A program made the translations under genes and the position numbers. Shown here in pieces: positions 8,654 through 17,576 of a stretch of DNA of 49,044 nt (positions are counted from its first letter, which is position 1; every line of letters starts with the position of its first letter). Under the pieces are notes generated by a model. The model had not been told where the DNA came from and did no database searches. It saw only the letters and a list, made by a program, of their open reading frames with translations. Origin of the DNA: Phenylobacterium sp. RIFCSPHIGHO2_01_FULL_69_31 (GTDB taxonomy: Bacteria > Pseudomonadota > Alphaproteobacteria > Caulobacterales > Caulobacteraceae); NCBI RefSeq assembly GCF_001824475.1, contig NZ_MHXN01000046.1, forward strand, positions 192,734-241,777, given 5' to 3'.

Positions 8654-9244
8654 TCAACGCTCATCCGGGATTGGACCAATAAGGCGACCTCCATAGACGA
8701 TTAGTTCGTAGGGAAGACCCGCCGAAAGCTCTTTGACGGTCTCAAGACGCTCGCTGGTGGCGATGATCACCTGGGCTCCCGCTTTACCAATCCGGGCGGC
8801 CTCCTTGAGCAGTCCGCCGATGCTGATCTCGGCGGCTTCTTGTTGCCTATGGGCGAGGCCCATGCTCCGCACTTCCTCAGCTTTGATGGCCGCGTGACTA
8901 TTAACCTCTTGGCTGTCGTGCTTCGGGACAGCGAGAATCCACCGGGAGACAGGCTTGGACTTGAAGAGCTTAGCGGCGAGCCCGTCAGCCTTGCAAAGCT
9001 TGCCTATGTCGGTTGTGATCTTGGTCTTTTGCTTGAGCGCGCGCGTCGCGATGTCGACGGGTTCCTGCACGGCATAGCATTGGTACACTACCGTTTCGGA
9101 CGTACAGTAGTAGTCCAGGCCGCCATCTCCGAAGTGCTTGGCGGGGACCTTCTGGACATTTGTCGCCCCGTGGCGATCTTGCAGCAGGCGGCCAACGTGG
9201 TTTTCCCAATCGTCGCCGTCCCAAGTCTCGATCGTGGTTGTCAT
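8654..9244 (-). CDS. Restriction-endonuclease-fold-like protein, putative
   Basis: From ATG 9244 the product has 196 residues. Its N-terminal part (WDGDDWENHVGRLLQ, then AKHFGDGGLDYYCT, then VVYQCYAVQE) follows the order of Mrr-like PD-(D/E)XK nucleases: helix, metal-binding Asp in a GDGGLD turn, then a strand with Q-x-[K]. The catalytic Lys position is Tyr here (YQCYA), as in several defence-associated proteins where the domain may bind nucleic acid rather than cut it. The C-terminal half resembles an alpha/beta domain (AQVIIATSERLETVKEL). The start is uncertain: the frame is open for 96 more codons upstream, but those look non-coding, and no strong ribosome binding site precedes 9244. Function is unproven. 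Confidence 0.55.
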   Translation of the reverse strand: MTTTIETWDGDDWENHVGRLLQDRHGATNVQKVPAKHFGDGGLDYYCTSETVVYQCYAVQEPVDIATRALKQKTKITTDIGKLCKADGLAAKLFKSKPVSRWILAVPKHDSQEVNSHAAIKAEEVRSMGLAHRQQEAAEISIGGLLKEAARIGKAGAQVIIATSERLETVKELSAGLPYELIVYGGRLIGPIPDER

Positions 9245-9733
9245 AGAGGACGCGTTCGCGACCGCAGAAGAGGAGCCGAGGCTTGAGATTGCCTGCGGCG
9301 CCAGCTCCCCGCCGGCTTGTTGCTTCGGATACTGTTCAAATCGCCTGCCCCCCGACAGTGCCACGCTAGGTGTGCCTGTGGGCCACGACAAACGCAACCT
9401 CAGGAGGCGCGGTAGGCGCGCTATCACTCTACGCGGATCGGAGTCTGCTGGGGGGACTGGACCACCCGGAGATGAATTGTGCGATGAGCAACAAGCGCGA
9501 CGGAGAGGGGGTTCAATGGCGATCGAGTTCATGACGCCTGTTCCGCTGCGCCGCAGAACTCAATTTATGGTTCCTTCTTTGTTCTCACAAGCTGCAACTG
9601 CGAGGGGCGTCAACGAGCGGACCTTCCCAAGGTCAGTGAAGAGTCAGAAGCCGTTCTTAAAGGCTACGACGCACCTTTGCGAGTGCGAGAGACCGGACCA
9701 CGACCATTTCGCCTCAGATCCCGCGCCGCTCTT
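9245..9733. other. Intergenic stretch, no convincing gene
   Basis: Several open frames cross this 490-base stretch, but none shows a domain, a ribosome binding site or consistent codon use. Base composition is more mixed and less GC-rich toward 9540-9700 than in the flanking genes. It separates the patchwork region on the left from the lasso peptide locus on the right, so it may contain decayed sequence. I see no tRNA, repeat or obvious terminator in it. Confidence 0.5.
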
Positions 9734-9955
9734 TTAATCCTCCAAAAGCTCCGCCGGTCGGACCTCCAGCGCCTGCGACACTTGCCACAGCGTCAGAAGC
9801 GTCACGTTTTGTTGCCCGCGCTCCATCAGACTGACGTGCGCGCGATCCACACCAACACGAACGGCTAGTGCAGCCTGGCTGATGCCCAGCCGGCGACGAG
9901 CCTTGCGCATATTCCGGCCGAACAACTCACGGATGTCCATCAGCAGGATGGACAC
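9734..9955 (-). CDS. XRE-family helix-turn-helix regulator
   Basis: The 73-residue protein is essentially a single Cro/CI-type DNA-binding domain: MRKARRRLGISQAALAVRVG, then VDRAHVSLMERGQQNVTLLTL. A short tail follows (EVRPAELLED). Start choices are ATG 9955 or ATG 9940 (MDIRELF). It diverges from the ECF sigma factor at 10013. A perfect 14-base palindrome (9976-9989) lies between them and is the obvious operator candidate. It could control the lasso signalling genes, or it could be an unrelated controller-type protein that happens to sit at the locus edge. Confidence 0.85.
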   Translation of the reverse strand: MSILLMDIRELFGRNMRKARRRLGISQAALAVRVGVDRAHVSLMERGQQNVTLLTLWQVSQALEVRPAELLED

Positions 9956-9975
9956 CGCATGTGTATTTTAGTGCG

Positions 9976-9989
9976 ACGTATTATAATAC
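9976..9989. promoter_or_regulatory. Perfect 14-base palindrome between XRE and sigma genes
   Basis: CGTATTATAATACG is exactly self-complementary and lies in the 57 bases separating the divergent XRE regulator (start 9955) and sigma factor (start 10013). Its AT-rich core also resembles a -10 element. A dimeric HTH repressor binding here could silence both promoters. This is a candidate by position and symmetry only. Confidence 0.5.
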
Positions 9990-10012
9990 GCGGAAGGGAG
10001 ACTCATCGTCCG

Positions 10013-10495
10013 ATGAAGCCGCGCGCGAAAAATGAGCTCGAAGCCAACGTCGCCCCTCCGGAGAGCCACTATCGTCAGCATCGTGGTTGGCTGCTCTCGT
10101 ACCTAAATCGCCGCTTCGGTCCACTCGTCGGAGAGGACCTCGTCCAGGAAGCCTTCACCCGTACGCTCAAAGCCGGCAGCGATGTCCGCAATCCCCGCGC
10201 CTTCCTGATCAAGGTCGCCATCCGAGCCGCCCGCGAAGCCGCCCGCCGCCACCCTCAACCGATCGACGTGGAGACGCTCTTTCCCGCGTACGCACCTCCG
10301 AACGGCGACGAGGCTGCGGCCCTGGAACAGGTAATTCTACGGCTACCCAAGCCGCTCCGAGAGGTGTTCCTCTTGAGCCGGTTTGGGGGCCTGTCTAATG
10401 TCGAGATCGCCCACCGCTGTAACCTCTCCGTCAAGCGCGTCGAGGCGCGGATCACCAAAGCGCGGCAGATGTGCGCGGCCCTGATGCGGGACTAA
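10013..10495 (+). CDS. ECF sigma factor, FecI-like
   Basis: The 160-residue protein shows a sigma region 2 (YLNRRFGPLVGEDLVQEAFTR, about residues 29-50) and a region 4 (LPKPLREVFLLSRFGGLSNVEIAHRCN, then LSVKRVEARITKA, about residues 108-150). This is the FecI type that directs RNA polymerase to TonB-receptor promoters. The frame is open 18 codons further upstream, but ATG 10013 fits the family N-terminus and leaves the palindrome at 9976 in the promoter. FecR follows after 13 bases, then the receptor, as in cell-surface signalling operons. In Caulobacterales lasso clusters such a pair commonly accompanies the receptor. Its targets are inferred to be the receptor, isopeptidase and possibly its own operon. 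Confidence 0.88.
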   Translation: MKPRAKNELEANVAPPESHYRQHRGWLLSYLNRRFGPLVGEDLVQEAFTRTLKAGSDVRNPRAFLIKVAIRAAREAARRHPQPIDVETLFPAYAPPNGDEAAALEQVILRLPKPLREVFLLSRFGGLSNVEIAHRCNLSVKRVEARITKARQMCAALMRD

Positions 10496-10508
10496 GGCTG
10501 GACGCGAC

Positions 10509-11483
10509 ATGAGCGAGGCAGAAGAGTCTTCGCGCGCAGAAGAAGCGTCCCGCTGGTTCACCGTCGTCACCAACCCGGCGATCTCGCTCGAGGATCTGCA
10601 CCGCTTCCGAACGTGGCGGGCAAATCCAGCGAACGCGGCAGCTTTCGAACGCGTGGAGCGCATGTGGGGACGGGCCGAAGCCCTCTCAGCGCGACCGGCG
10701 ATCGAGGCGGCGACAGCCGACGTCCTGGCCAAGTATCCACCGAAGCCGCTGCCCAAGACCGAGTTTAAGCTGCGTCCGCTGCTCGCCGGCGGCGCCGCCG
10801 CCATCGTGCTGGGACTCGCCGCGGCGCTGGTCAGCCAACAGCCGTGGGTTCCCACCTACTCGACACCCGTGGGCGGCCAACGCCTGGAGCAGCTGGCAGA
10901 CGGCTCTCGCGTGCGCCTGAATACCGACACCAAGCTCCAGGTCCGCTTCACCAAGGGCGAGCGACAGGTCCGCCTTCTCAAGGGTGAGGCCTTCTTCGAA
11001 GTCGCTCACGACGGGTCGCGACCCTTCATCGTTGAAGCCGACGGCGCCCGCGTTCGTGCCGTCGGCACGAAGTTCGACGTCCACCGCAACGAAAGCCAAG
11101 TGGAGGTCACCCTCATTCAGGGCCGTGTCGAAGTCCGTCGCGACGGCGACACAGCAGCGACGACCTTAGCGCCCGGCCAAGGTCTCACTGTCACGGCGCA
11201 AGGCGTCACGAAGCCCCAAGCGCGCAACATCGCCGACACCACCGACTGGACCACGGGGCAGCTGAACTTCAGCGGCGTCCCGCTCGAAGCCGCCGTGGCC
11301 GAGGTCAATCGCTACACCACCCGCAAGATCGTCCTGACCGCACCCGCAACGATCCGGCAGGAACGGGTCAGCGGCCGGTTCGACACTGGCGACACCGATG
11401 ACTTCGTCGCCGCTATGGGCGCCGTCTACGGACTGAAGGTGACCTCGACCACCGAGAGAGAGATCCGCCTCTCGCCGGGATGA
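10509..11483 (+). CDS. FecR-family anti-sigma regulator
   Basis: The 324-residue protein has the FecR layout. A cytoplasmic N-terminal anti-sigma helix region (ASRWFTVVTNP, DLHRFRTWRANPANAAAFERVE) comes first. One membrane helix follows at about residues 93-113 (LLAGGAAAIVLGLAAALVS). The periplasmic FecR domain follows (TPVGGQRLEQLADGSRVRLNTDT, then GEAFFEVAHDGSRPFIVEADGARVRAVGT). The C-terminal domain (LNFSGVPLEAAVAEVNRYTTRKI) contacts the receptor's signalling domain. It holds the neighbouring sigma factor inactive until the receptor signals. It sits between the sigma and receptor genes on the same strand. Confidence 0.9.
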   Translation: MSEAEESSRAEEASRWFTVVTNPAISLEDLHRFRTWRANPANAAAFERVERMWGRAEALSARPAIEAATADVLAKYPPKPLPKTEFKLRPLLAGGAAAIVLGLAAALVSQQPWVPTYSTPVGGQRLEQLADGSRVRLNTDTKLQVRFTKGERQVRLLKGEAFFEVAHDGSRPFIVEADGARVRAVGTKFDVHRNESQVEVTLIQGRVEVRRDGDTAATTLAPGQGLTVTAQGVTKPQARNIADTTDWTTGQLNFSGVPLEAAVAEVNRYTTRKIVLTAPATIRQERVSGRFDTGDTDDFVAAMGAVYGLKVTSTTEREIRLSPG

Positions 11484-11606
11484 AATTCTTTCGAAGGCCG
11501 CGAGGGTTGCGGCCATCAGCTTCCCTCTAACCCAGCAGACGACCCTTCAAACCGTGATCGCGCGACACTCCGGCCGCGCCGGGAACCGGGTTCGTCTGGG
11601 GGAGAC

Positions 11607-14600
11607 ATGAGCCAAGTGGAGTTCCGGTCGCGTCGGTCGTTGATGGTGTTGGGGGCCGCAGCCGCGGCGCTGATCGCGGGGGCCGCCCAAGCGCAGGCCG
11701 TTCATAAGGTCGCTGTCGGTGGAGGGGGTCTGGACGCGGCGCTCCTGAGCCTTGCGGCGCAGACAGACCAGAAGATCTTCTTCCAGAACGGCCTCGTCGC
11801 GGAGATCAAAGCGCCGCGGGTTGCGGGCGAGCTGACGGTGGACCAGGCGCTGGCGCGTCTCCTGGCGGGGACAGGGCTGCGAGCCCGCCGCGTCACCTCA
11901 GGTCTCATCATCGTCGAACGAACCACGTCCGCTGCGCCCGAGAAGGCGATGGCGGTCGGCCCCTCTGAAGGCGTCGGCCGGACTTCGGAACGGGAACTAA
12001 TCACGGCAGGCGCTGCGCCGGCGTCTCACGAAACCGCGCCGCCCGCTTCGGCGCCTGCGCTGCTCGAGGAAGTCACAGTCACCGGGTCCAACATCCGCGG
12101 CGCGCCCTCCCCGTCTCCACTCGTGACCGTCACGCGCGCCGACCTCGAGCGGTCAGGCCGCACGACGGTCGTGAGCGCGCTCCGCCTGCTGCCACAAGTG
12201 TTCTCCGGCGGCGCCGGCGAGGGCGCTTCGATCAACGGCGCGGATCCATTGCAGCGCAACGGTACGGCCGCCACCGCGCTGAACCTCCGCGGGCTCGGCG
12301 CGAACGCCACGCTCGTGCTCATCAACGGCCGGCGCATGGCGGGGTCAGGCACCTTCGGCGACTTCGCCGACGTCTCGGCCATTCCGACGGCGGCCGTGGA
12401 TCGCGTCGAGGTCCTGCTCGACGGCGCCTCGGCCGTCTACGGCGCCGATGCGGTCGGCGGCGTGGTCAATATCATCCTGCGCCGCGACTACGACGGCGCG
12501 GAGACCCGGCTTCTCGCCGGCGCCGCCACAAAGGGCGAGCCGCTGGAGGGGCAGGTCTCCCACACCTTCGGCCATCGCTGGTCGGAGGGCGGCATGCTCA
12601 TGTCCTTCGAGCTGCAGCGGCGCGACGCCCTGCCCAGCGAGGCCCGCGACTTCACCGCAAGCGCGGACCTACGCGCGCTGGGCGGAACCGATCTTCGCCA
12701 GGTGAACGCCGCGCCCGGCAATATCCTGCGCACCGACCCCGCCACCGGCGCGACGGTTCCGGGCTGGGCGATCCCATCGGGCCAGAACGGCGTAGGCCTG
12801 CGCCCGAACGATCTCTTGGCGGGCGCCGTGAACCTGCGAAACGGCCGCGCCGGCATCTACACCCTGCCCAAGCAGACCCTGCAGTCGGTCTACCTCGCGG
12901 CCGACCAGGCGCTGAGCGACCGCTTTAAGGTCTCCGGCGACGTGCGGTTCAGCTCCCGACGCTTCAAGAACCAGCTGGCCGCGCCGACCAGCAACCTCGT
13001 GGTCAATCGCTCGAACCCGTTCTTCGTCTCGCCCAACGGGTCGGCCTCGCACACGATCTCGTATGCGTTCGACAACGACCTGCCGCCGCAGTCCCAGTCG
13101 GGCACGACCGAGAACCTTGGCGTCACCTTCGGTGGCGACTACCGGCTGAAGGGCGATTGGCGGGCCGAGGCCTACGCCACCTACGCCCAGGAGATCGGCG
13201 AAGCTCGCAACGGCCGCCTCCTGAACTCCCTGGCCCTAAACGAAGCGCTGGGCACGATCGCCGACCGGCCCGACACCCCGTTCAGCGCGGCGCGGGACGG
13301 CTACTTCAATCCCTTTGTCGGCATAGCCGGCGCCAACAACCCGACCGTCCTTGCATTCATCGGCTCCGGCTTCACCAACATCCGCTACACCGGCAAGGTC
13401 GCATCCGCGAGCCTGCAGCTGGACGGGACCGTCTGGCAGCTGCCCGGCGGTCCGCTCAAGCTCGCCGCAGGCGCTCAAGCCCGGCGCGAGACCCTGCAGC
13501 GGTCGGGGTCGAGCTTCCAATCGACGGTCGCGCCGGTCCCGTCCTCCAGCTTCGACGCGTCCCGAGATGTCGCGGCGGCCTTCGCTGAACTGCGGGCGCC
13601 GTTGTTCGGCGCCGATAATCGGCGCGCTGGGCTGGAGCGGCTCGAGCTCTCGCTGGCCGCCCGTGTGGAGCACTATGAGGCGGTCGGGACGACCACCAAT
13701 CCCAAAGCAGGGGTCCTGTGGTCTCCTGCCGAGGGCGTCCTGGTCCGCGCAACCTACGGCCGATCCTTCCGGGCTCCGTCCCTGCGCGAAGTGCGCGACC
13801 CGGAAAGCTCCAATCCGTCGCTCTTCCCGCTCGGGGCGGTCCGGGTCCGGACCCTGCTGCTGAACGGCGGCAATCCCGACCTGAAGCCCGAGACGGCGCA
13901 CTCCTGGACGTTCGGGGTGGATCTCCGCCCGAGCCGCCTCCCGGGCCTTAGTCTCTCCGCCACGGGCTTCGACATCCGGTTCCGCAATCGGATCGACCAA
14001 CCCGTCATCCGGAACATCGTAGGGGCGCTCAGCGACCCCAATCTGTCGGCCTTCGTCACCCGCATCTCGCCAACGAACCCGGCCGACGTGGCCAAGGTCG
14101 CCGCGCTACTGGCCAAGCCCACCCACAACAGCAGCAATGGCGTGTTCGCGCCCGAGGACTACGGCGGGATCATCGACAACCGTTACGTCAACACCTCGAC
14201 GCTCCAGGTGCGCGGCATCGACTTCGCCGGAAGCTACAGGTTCGACCTCGGCGACGACCAGGTCGTTCTCGGCGCCACGGCCACCTACACCCTCGATTTC
14301 GAGGAACAGGTGACGCCGACCGCGAAGGTCGTGGACCGGGCCGGCATCGCGAACTACCCGGTCAAGTTCCGCGGCCGAGCGACGGCCGACTGGACGCGCG
14401 ATCGCCTGACCCTTAGCGGAGCCGTGAATTACATCGACCGATATCGCTCGCCCTTGGGCGATCGCATCGACAGCCAGCTCACGGTCGACTTGCAGGCGCG
14501 CTTGGAGGGTCCGGACCACGGCCCCTGGCGGGGCGTCGCCCTGACGCTGAACGCCCGCAACGTCTTCGACACAGACCCGCCCTTCTACAACAACGTGGGC

Positions 14601-14678
14601 CCTAACATCGGCTACGACGCCGCCGTCGCAGATCCAATCGGCCGGTACGTCTCCATCCAGCTCACCAAGACCTGGTGA
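11607..14678 (+). CDS. TonB-dependent receptor with N-terminal signalling (STN) domain
   Basis: The 1023-residue protein has an exported N-terminus (signal ending AAQAQA, about residue 30). A secretin/TonB signalling domain follows at about residues 32-105 (GGLDAALLSLAAQTDQKIFF, then VDQALARLLAGTGLRARR). An Ala/Pro linker leads to the plug (EEVTVTGSNIRG, then ALNLRGLGANATLVLINGRRMA, then VEVLLDGASAVYGADAVGGVVNI) and a beta barrel ending in aromatic-rich strands (RYVSIQLTKTW). The STN domain fits regulation through the upstream FecR/sigma pair. In isopeptidase-type lasso clusters the receptor is thought to import the lasso peptide; that ligand is inferred here from context. The isopeptidase gene follows after 9 bases. 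Confidence 0.93.
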   Translation: MSQVEFRSRRSLMVLGAAAAALIAGAAQAQAVHKVAVGGGGLDAALLSLAAQTDQKIFFQNGLVAEIKAPRVAGELTVDQALARLLAGTGLRARRVTSGLIIVERTTSAAPEKAMAVGPSEGVGRTSERELITAGAAPASHETAPPASAPALLEEVTVTGSNIRGAPSPSPLVTVTRADLERSGRTTVVSALRLLPQVFSGGAGEGASINGADPLQRNGTAATALNLRGLGANATLVLINGRRMAGSGTFGDFADVSAIPTAAVDRVEVLLDGASAVYGADAVGGVVNIILRRDYDGAETRLLAGAATKGEPLEGQVSHTFGHRWSEGGMLMSFELQRRDALPSEARDFTASADLRALGGTDLRQVNAAPGNILRTDPATGATVPGWAIPSGQNGVGLRPNDLLAGAVNLRNGRAGIYTLPKQTLQSVYLAADQALSDRFKVSGDVRFSSRRFKNQLAAPTSNLVVNRSNPFFVSPNGSASHTISYAFDNDLPPQSQSGTTENLGVTFGGDYRLKGDWRAEAYATYAQEIGEARNGRLLNSLALNEALGTIADRPDTPFSAARDGYFNPFVGIAGANNPTVLAFIGSGFTNIRYTGKVASASLQLDGTVWQLPGGPLKLAAGAQARRETLQRSGSSFQSTVAPVPSSSFDASRDVAAAFAELRAPLFGADNRRAGLERLELSLAARVEHYEAVGTTTNPKAGVLWSPAEGVLVRATYGRSFRAPSLREVRDPESSNPSLFPLGAVRVRTLLLNGGNPDLKPETAHSWTFGVDLRPSRLPGLSLSATGFDIRFRNRIDQPVIRNIVGALSDPNLSAFVTRISPTNPADVAKVAALLAKPTHNSSNGVFAPEDYGGIIDNRYVNTSTLQVRGIDFAGSYRFDLGDDQVVLGATATYTLDFEEQVTPTAKVVDRAGIANYPVKFRGRATADWTRDRLTLSGAVNYIDRYRSPLGDRIDSQLTVDLQARLEGPDHGPWRGVALTLNARNVFDTDPPFYNNVGPNIGYDAAVADPIGRYVSIQLTKTW

Positions 14679-14687
14679 GGCGCAGCC

Positions 14688-17129
14688 ATGCTCCGCACCT
14701 GGCTCGCCGCGACCCTCGCGGCGGCGGCCCTGGGCGCTGCCGCGCCCGCGGCCGCGCGCGCCTTCACCGTAGACGACCTGCTGCGCCAGGAGACTCTGGG
14801 CGCCCGTCTGATCGACCCCAAAGGTCGTTGGTTCGTGTTCGAACGACGCGACCCGTACGAGACGGCCGAGCGCTTCGACCACGACGGCGCCATGAGCGCC
14901 GCCCTGAGCCGGCTCTATATCGTGGATTTGCGCCGCCCCGCTGAGGCCAAGCCACTGCTCTCGGAGAGCGAAGGACGGGGTGTCTCAATCGTCGCCTTCT
15001 CGCCCTCCGGCGCGCAACTGGCCGTCAGCCGCCTACGCGGTCACAGCTGGGCGCTCGGAGTCGTGACCTTGGCCACAGGGGCGGTGCGCTGGCTGCCGAT
15101 CACGCCAGAGGACCCGCCCTTCGGGCGGACCCTGCAGTGGCTCAGCGACCGCGAGCTGCTGGTGATCGAACGTCCTGACGGCCTACCCCCCTGGTACCTG
15201 CGAAATGGATGGGCCTCGGCGACGGAGCTCCCGAAGCTCTGGGCGGCTAGCGCCCGAGGCGAGCGAGGCGCGACGGCGGTCGGCAGCGGCGCCTATCGCG
15301 ATTTGCGGGACCAACGGACCCCCAACCGTCTCGTTCGGGTTGACACTGCCACAGGGGAAGCTCACACGGTTGCAGCGGGCGCCTTCCAGGACCTTGAGGT
15401 CTCGCCTGACCGCGGAACGGTCGCGTTGCTGGCGGCTGGGCCGGACCGTCAGCCAGAAGGCGACCAGCCGGCGCAAGGCGAAGCCGGGACCTCCACCCAG
15501 CTGTCCCGGCTCGTCATCGTCGATCTTCGAACCGGCGACAGCCGCGTCGCCTGTCCGAAGGACGACATGCTGCCCACTCTGCTCGCGTGGTCGCCCGACA
15601 GCCGCGCCCTTCTCGTCTTCGCGCGCCCGGCCGGCGCGCTTTGGCCCCAAGGGCGCTTTGTCCGCGTCGTGCGATCCACGGACCGTTGCGACACCGTTGG
15701 GGCTGCCGTCGAACCCTGGCTGCGCTTCCGGCCCGACCTTGTCCGCGGCGGATGGCTGGGCCGCGACCCCCTTGTTCTCGCGCGACGTCCGGGAGCAGGA
15801 ACCTTCGACTGGTTTCTGCTCGGCCCGGACGGCCCGAAGAACCTCACGGGGGCTTTGCCGACCGGCCCACGTGATCTGGTTTCGGTCGGCCGGACAGACC
15901 TCCTCGTGCGCGTCTCCGGAAGGGTGTGGCGCGTGACGCCAAAGGGCTCAGCGTGTGAGGCCGCAGCAGTGTCGCCAATCGCGCCGGCAATGAACGGCTA
16001 CGCCCCTCGCCTGGACAATGCTCTGCCGAGACTTCGTTGGCTGGAACGCGAGGCGGATGGCGGCTTACTGCAAGTTCAAGACGCGACGATGAGCCCGACG
16101 CCGGTTGCGCTCAGGCGCGAGGACCATGACCTTCTCGCGATGAGCCCGGACGCGAGTAAGGTCGTGGTCCGCGACACCGATCCCCGCGGAGAAGAGACCC
16201 TGCGCCTCTTCGTCCCGAGGTTCGGCAGTCAACCGGTCGCGCGCCTCAACCAAGCCTTGGCGGAGACCGACCCTCCGCTCCTGCGACCGGTCCGGCATTT
16301 AGGTCCGGATGGGGAGATGCTCACGAGCTGGCTCTACTTGCCCCCGTCCCGAGGCTCGCACCCGCCGCCACTCGTCGTCCGCCCCTACTCAGGGGCCAAC
16401 TACCCGCGGCCGCCTCGGGAGCTCTACGGCGAGAGCGTCTTCATGACGGACGTGCGCATGCTGGTTGGCCACGGCTACGCCGTCCTCGTGCCAAGTCTGC
16501 CGATCCCGGCTTCGGCGACCGATCCCATGGCCGGTCTTGCGGCGCGGATCCTCGCGGTCGTCGAGGCCGCGCAGTCCGACCCGGAACTGGCGAACGCGTT
16601 TGACCCTGACCGTCTCGCGCTATGGGGCCACAGCTACGGGGGCTACACCGTCATGGCGACGATCACCCAGACGTCCCGATTCCGAGCGGCGGTGGCGATC
16701 GCGGGCTACAGCGATCTCATCTCGAAATGGGCGACGCTGCCCGGCGTCCATCGCGTCGCCACCGAGGATGGGCTGCGCGCGAACTGGAGCACAGGGTCGG
16801 TCGAGCAAGGTCAGGCCGGAATGAAGGTCCCACCGTGGCGCGATCCTCAACGCTACTTCCGCAACAGCCCGCTGCTTTTCGCTGACCAGGTCCACACACC
16901 CTTGCTGCTCGCGCATGGGGACCAAGACATTATCCCGCTCCCTCAGTCGGAGGCGATGTTCACGGCCCTTTATCGGCAGAACAAGGACGCGATCCTGCTG
17001 ACCTACTTTGGCGAAGGACACGGACTCAGAAGCCCAGGCAATGTGCGGGACTTCTACGCCCGCGCTTTCGCCTTCTTGGACGCTCGGCTCATCACGTCCG
17101 ATCCCTTGGTCCTGGAAGCTGCGCCTTAA
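14688..17129 (+). CDS. S9 prolyl-oligopeptidase-like protein, probable lasso isopeptidase (E)
   Basis: The 813-residue protein starts with an apparent export signal (MLRTWLAATLAAAALGAAAP, cleavage near AARA). A beta-propeller-like region follows (repeats such as VAFSPSGAQLAVSRL and LLAWSPDSRALLVFA). The C-terminal alpha/beta-hydrolase domain has nucleophile Ser649 in GHSYGG, acid Asp747 in HGDQDIIPLPQS and His778 in GEGHG. In proteobacterial lasso clusters such S9 enzymes (AtxE2 type) cut the isopeptide bond of the threaded peptide. It is immediately downstream of the receptor, with a GAGG site before its ATG, so uptake and hydrolysis are cotranscribed. The export signal would place hydrolysis in the periplasm. 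Lasso specificity is inferred from the locus. Confidence 0.88.
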   Translation: MLRTWLAATLAAAALGAAAPAAARAFTVDDLLRQETLGARLIDPKGRWFVFERRDPYETAERFDHDGAMSAALSRLYIVDLRRPAEAKPLLSESEGRGVSIVAFSPSGAQLAVSRLRGHSWALGVVTLATGAVRWLPITPEDPPFGRTLQWLSDRELLVIERPDGLPPWYLRNGWASATELPKLWAASARGERGATAVGSGAYRDLRDQRTPNRLVRVDTATGEAHTVAAGAFQDLEVSPDRGTVALLAAGPDRQPEGDQPAQGEAGTSTQLSRLVIVDLRTGDSRVACPKDDMLPTLLAWSPDSRALLVFARPAGALWPQGRFVRVVRSTDRCDTVGAAVEPWLRFRPDLVRGGWLGRDPLVLARRPGAGTFDWFLLGPDGPKNLTGALPTGPRDLVSVGRTDLLVRVSGRVWRVTPKGSACEAAAVSPIAPAMNGYAPRLDNALPRLRWLEREADGGLLQVQDATMSPTPVALRREDHDLLAMSPDASKVVVRDTDPRGEETLRLFVPRFGSQPVARLNQALAETDPPLLRPVRHLGPDGEMLTSWLYLPPSRGSHPPPLVVRPYSGANYPRPPRELYGESVFMTDVRMLVGHGYAVLVPSLPIPASATDPMAGLAARILAVVEAAQSDPELANAFDPDRLALWGHSYGGYTVMATITQTSRFRAAVAIAGYSDLISKWATLPGVHRVATEDGLRANWSTGSVEQGQAGMKVPPWRDPQRYFRNSPLLFADQVHTPLLLAHGDQDIIPLPQSEAMFTALYRQNKDAILLTYFGEGHGLRSPGNVRDFYARAFAFLDARLITSDPLVLEAAP

Positions 17130-17167
17130 GCATTGCGACCTGCAGCAGCCCGTCTAGGCTCGCGGGC

Positions 17168-17563
17168 ATGGCGAAAACGTTTCTGCAGTCCGGCAACGGC
17201 CACCAGCTGGCGAACCGGCGAAAGGCCATGGCCTTCGCCTTGGTGAACCTTGAGGGCGCCTCGGCGGTGGATGACGCCACCTTGGACTTCCCGCCCTACG
17301 GCCGATGCCGCTTCGCCGCATACACGGATGAGGAGGGCGCGATGATCAGCACCCCGGGGCGGGACGACAATGCGTTCGGGTCGCAGGCCTGGCACCACCT
17401 GGACAAGATCATGATGTTCCGCGACTTCGGCGACGGTCGATGCGCCATCTACATCTGCCCGATAAAGCCGCTCTTCTCGATGCGGACGATCGGTCATCAC
17501 GGCGTGCGCTGGCCCGACATCCAGAAGCTGTCGGACACCATCAAGGTTTATCGACCCGCATAA
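17168..17563 (+). CDS. Hypothetical protein inside the lasso locus
   Basis: The 131-residue soluble protein begins MAKTFLQSGNGHQL, 39 bases after the isopeptidase gene on the same strand. It ends 14 bases from the convergent cyclase gene. It has mixed alpha/beta composition, three Cys residues (GRCRF, GRCAIYIC) and a His-rich spot (TIGHHGVRWPD). No signal peptide or membrane helix is visible. I do not recognise the family. Its position between the isopeptidase and the biosynthesis genes makes a link to the lasso pathway possible, but it could equally be an unrelated passenger. Confidence 0.65.
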   Translation: MAKTFLQSGNGHQLANRRKAMAFALVNLEGASAVDDATLDFPPYGRCRFAAYTDEEGAMISTPGRDDNAFGSQAWHHLDKIMMFRDFGDGRCAIYICPIKPLFSMRTIGHHGVRWPDIQKLSDTIKVYRPA

Positions 17564-17576
17564 TCCGGCATATCCC

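Noticed and set aside
9138..9737. 199-codon plus-strand frame in the gap before the XRE gene
   Set aside because: The first part is antisense to the nuclease-fold-like gene. The remainder shows no domain, no ribosome binding site and mixed composition.
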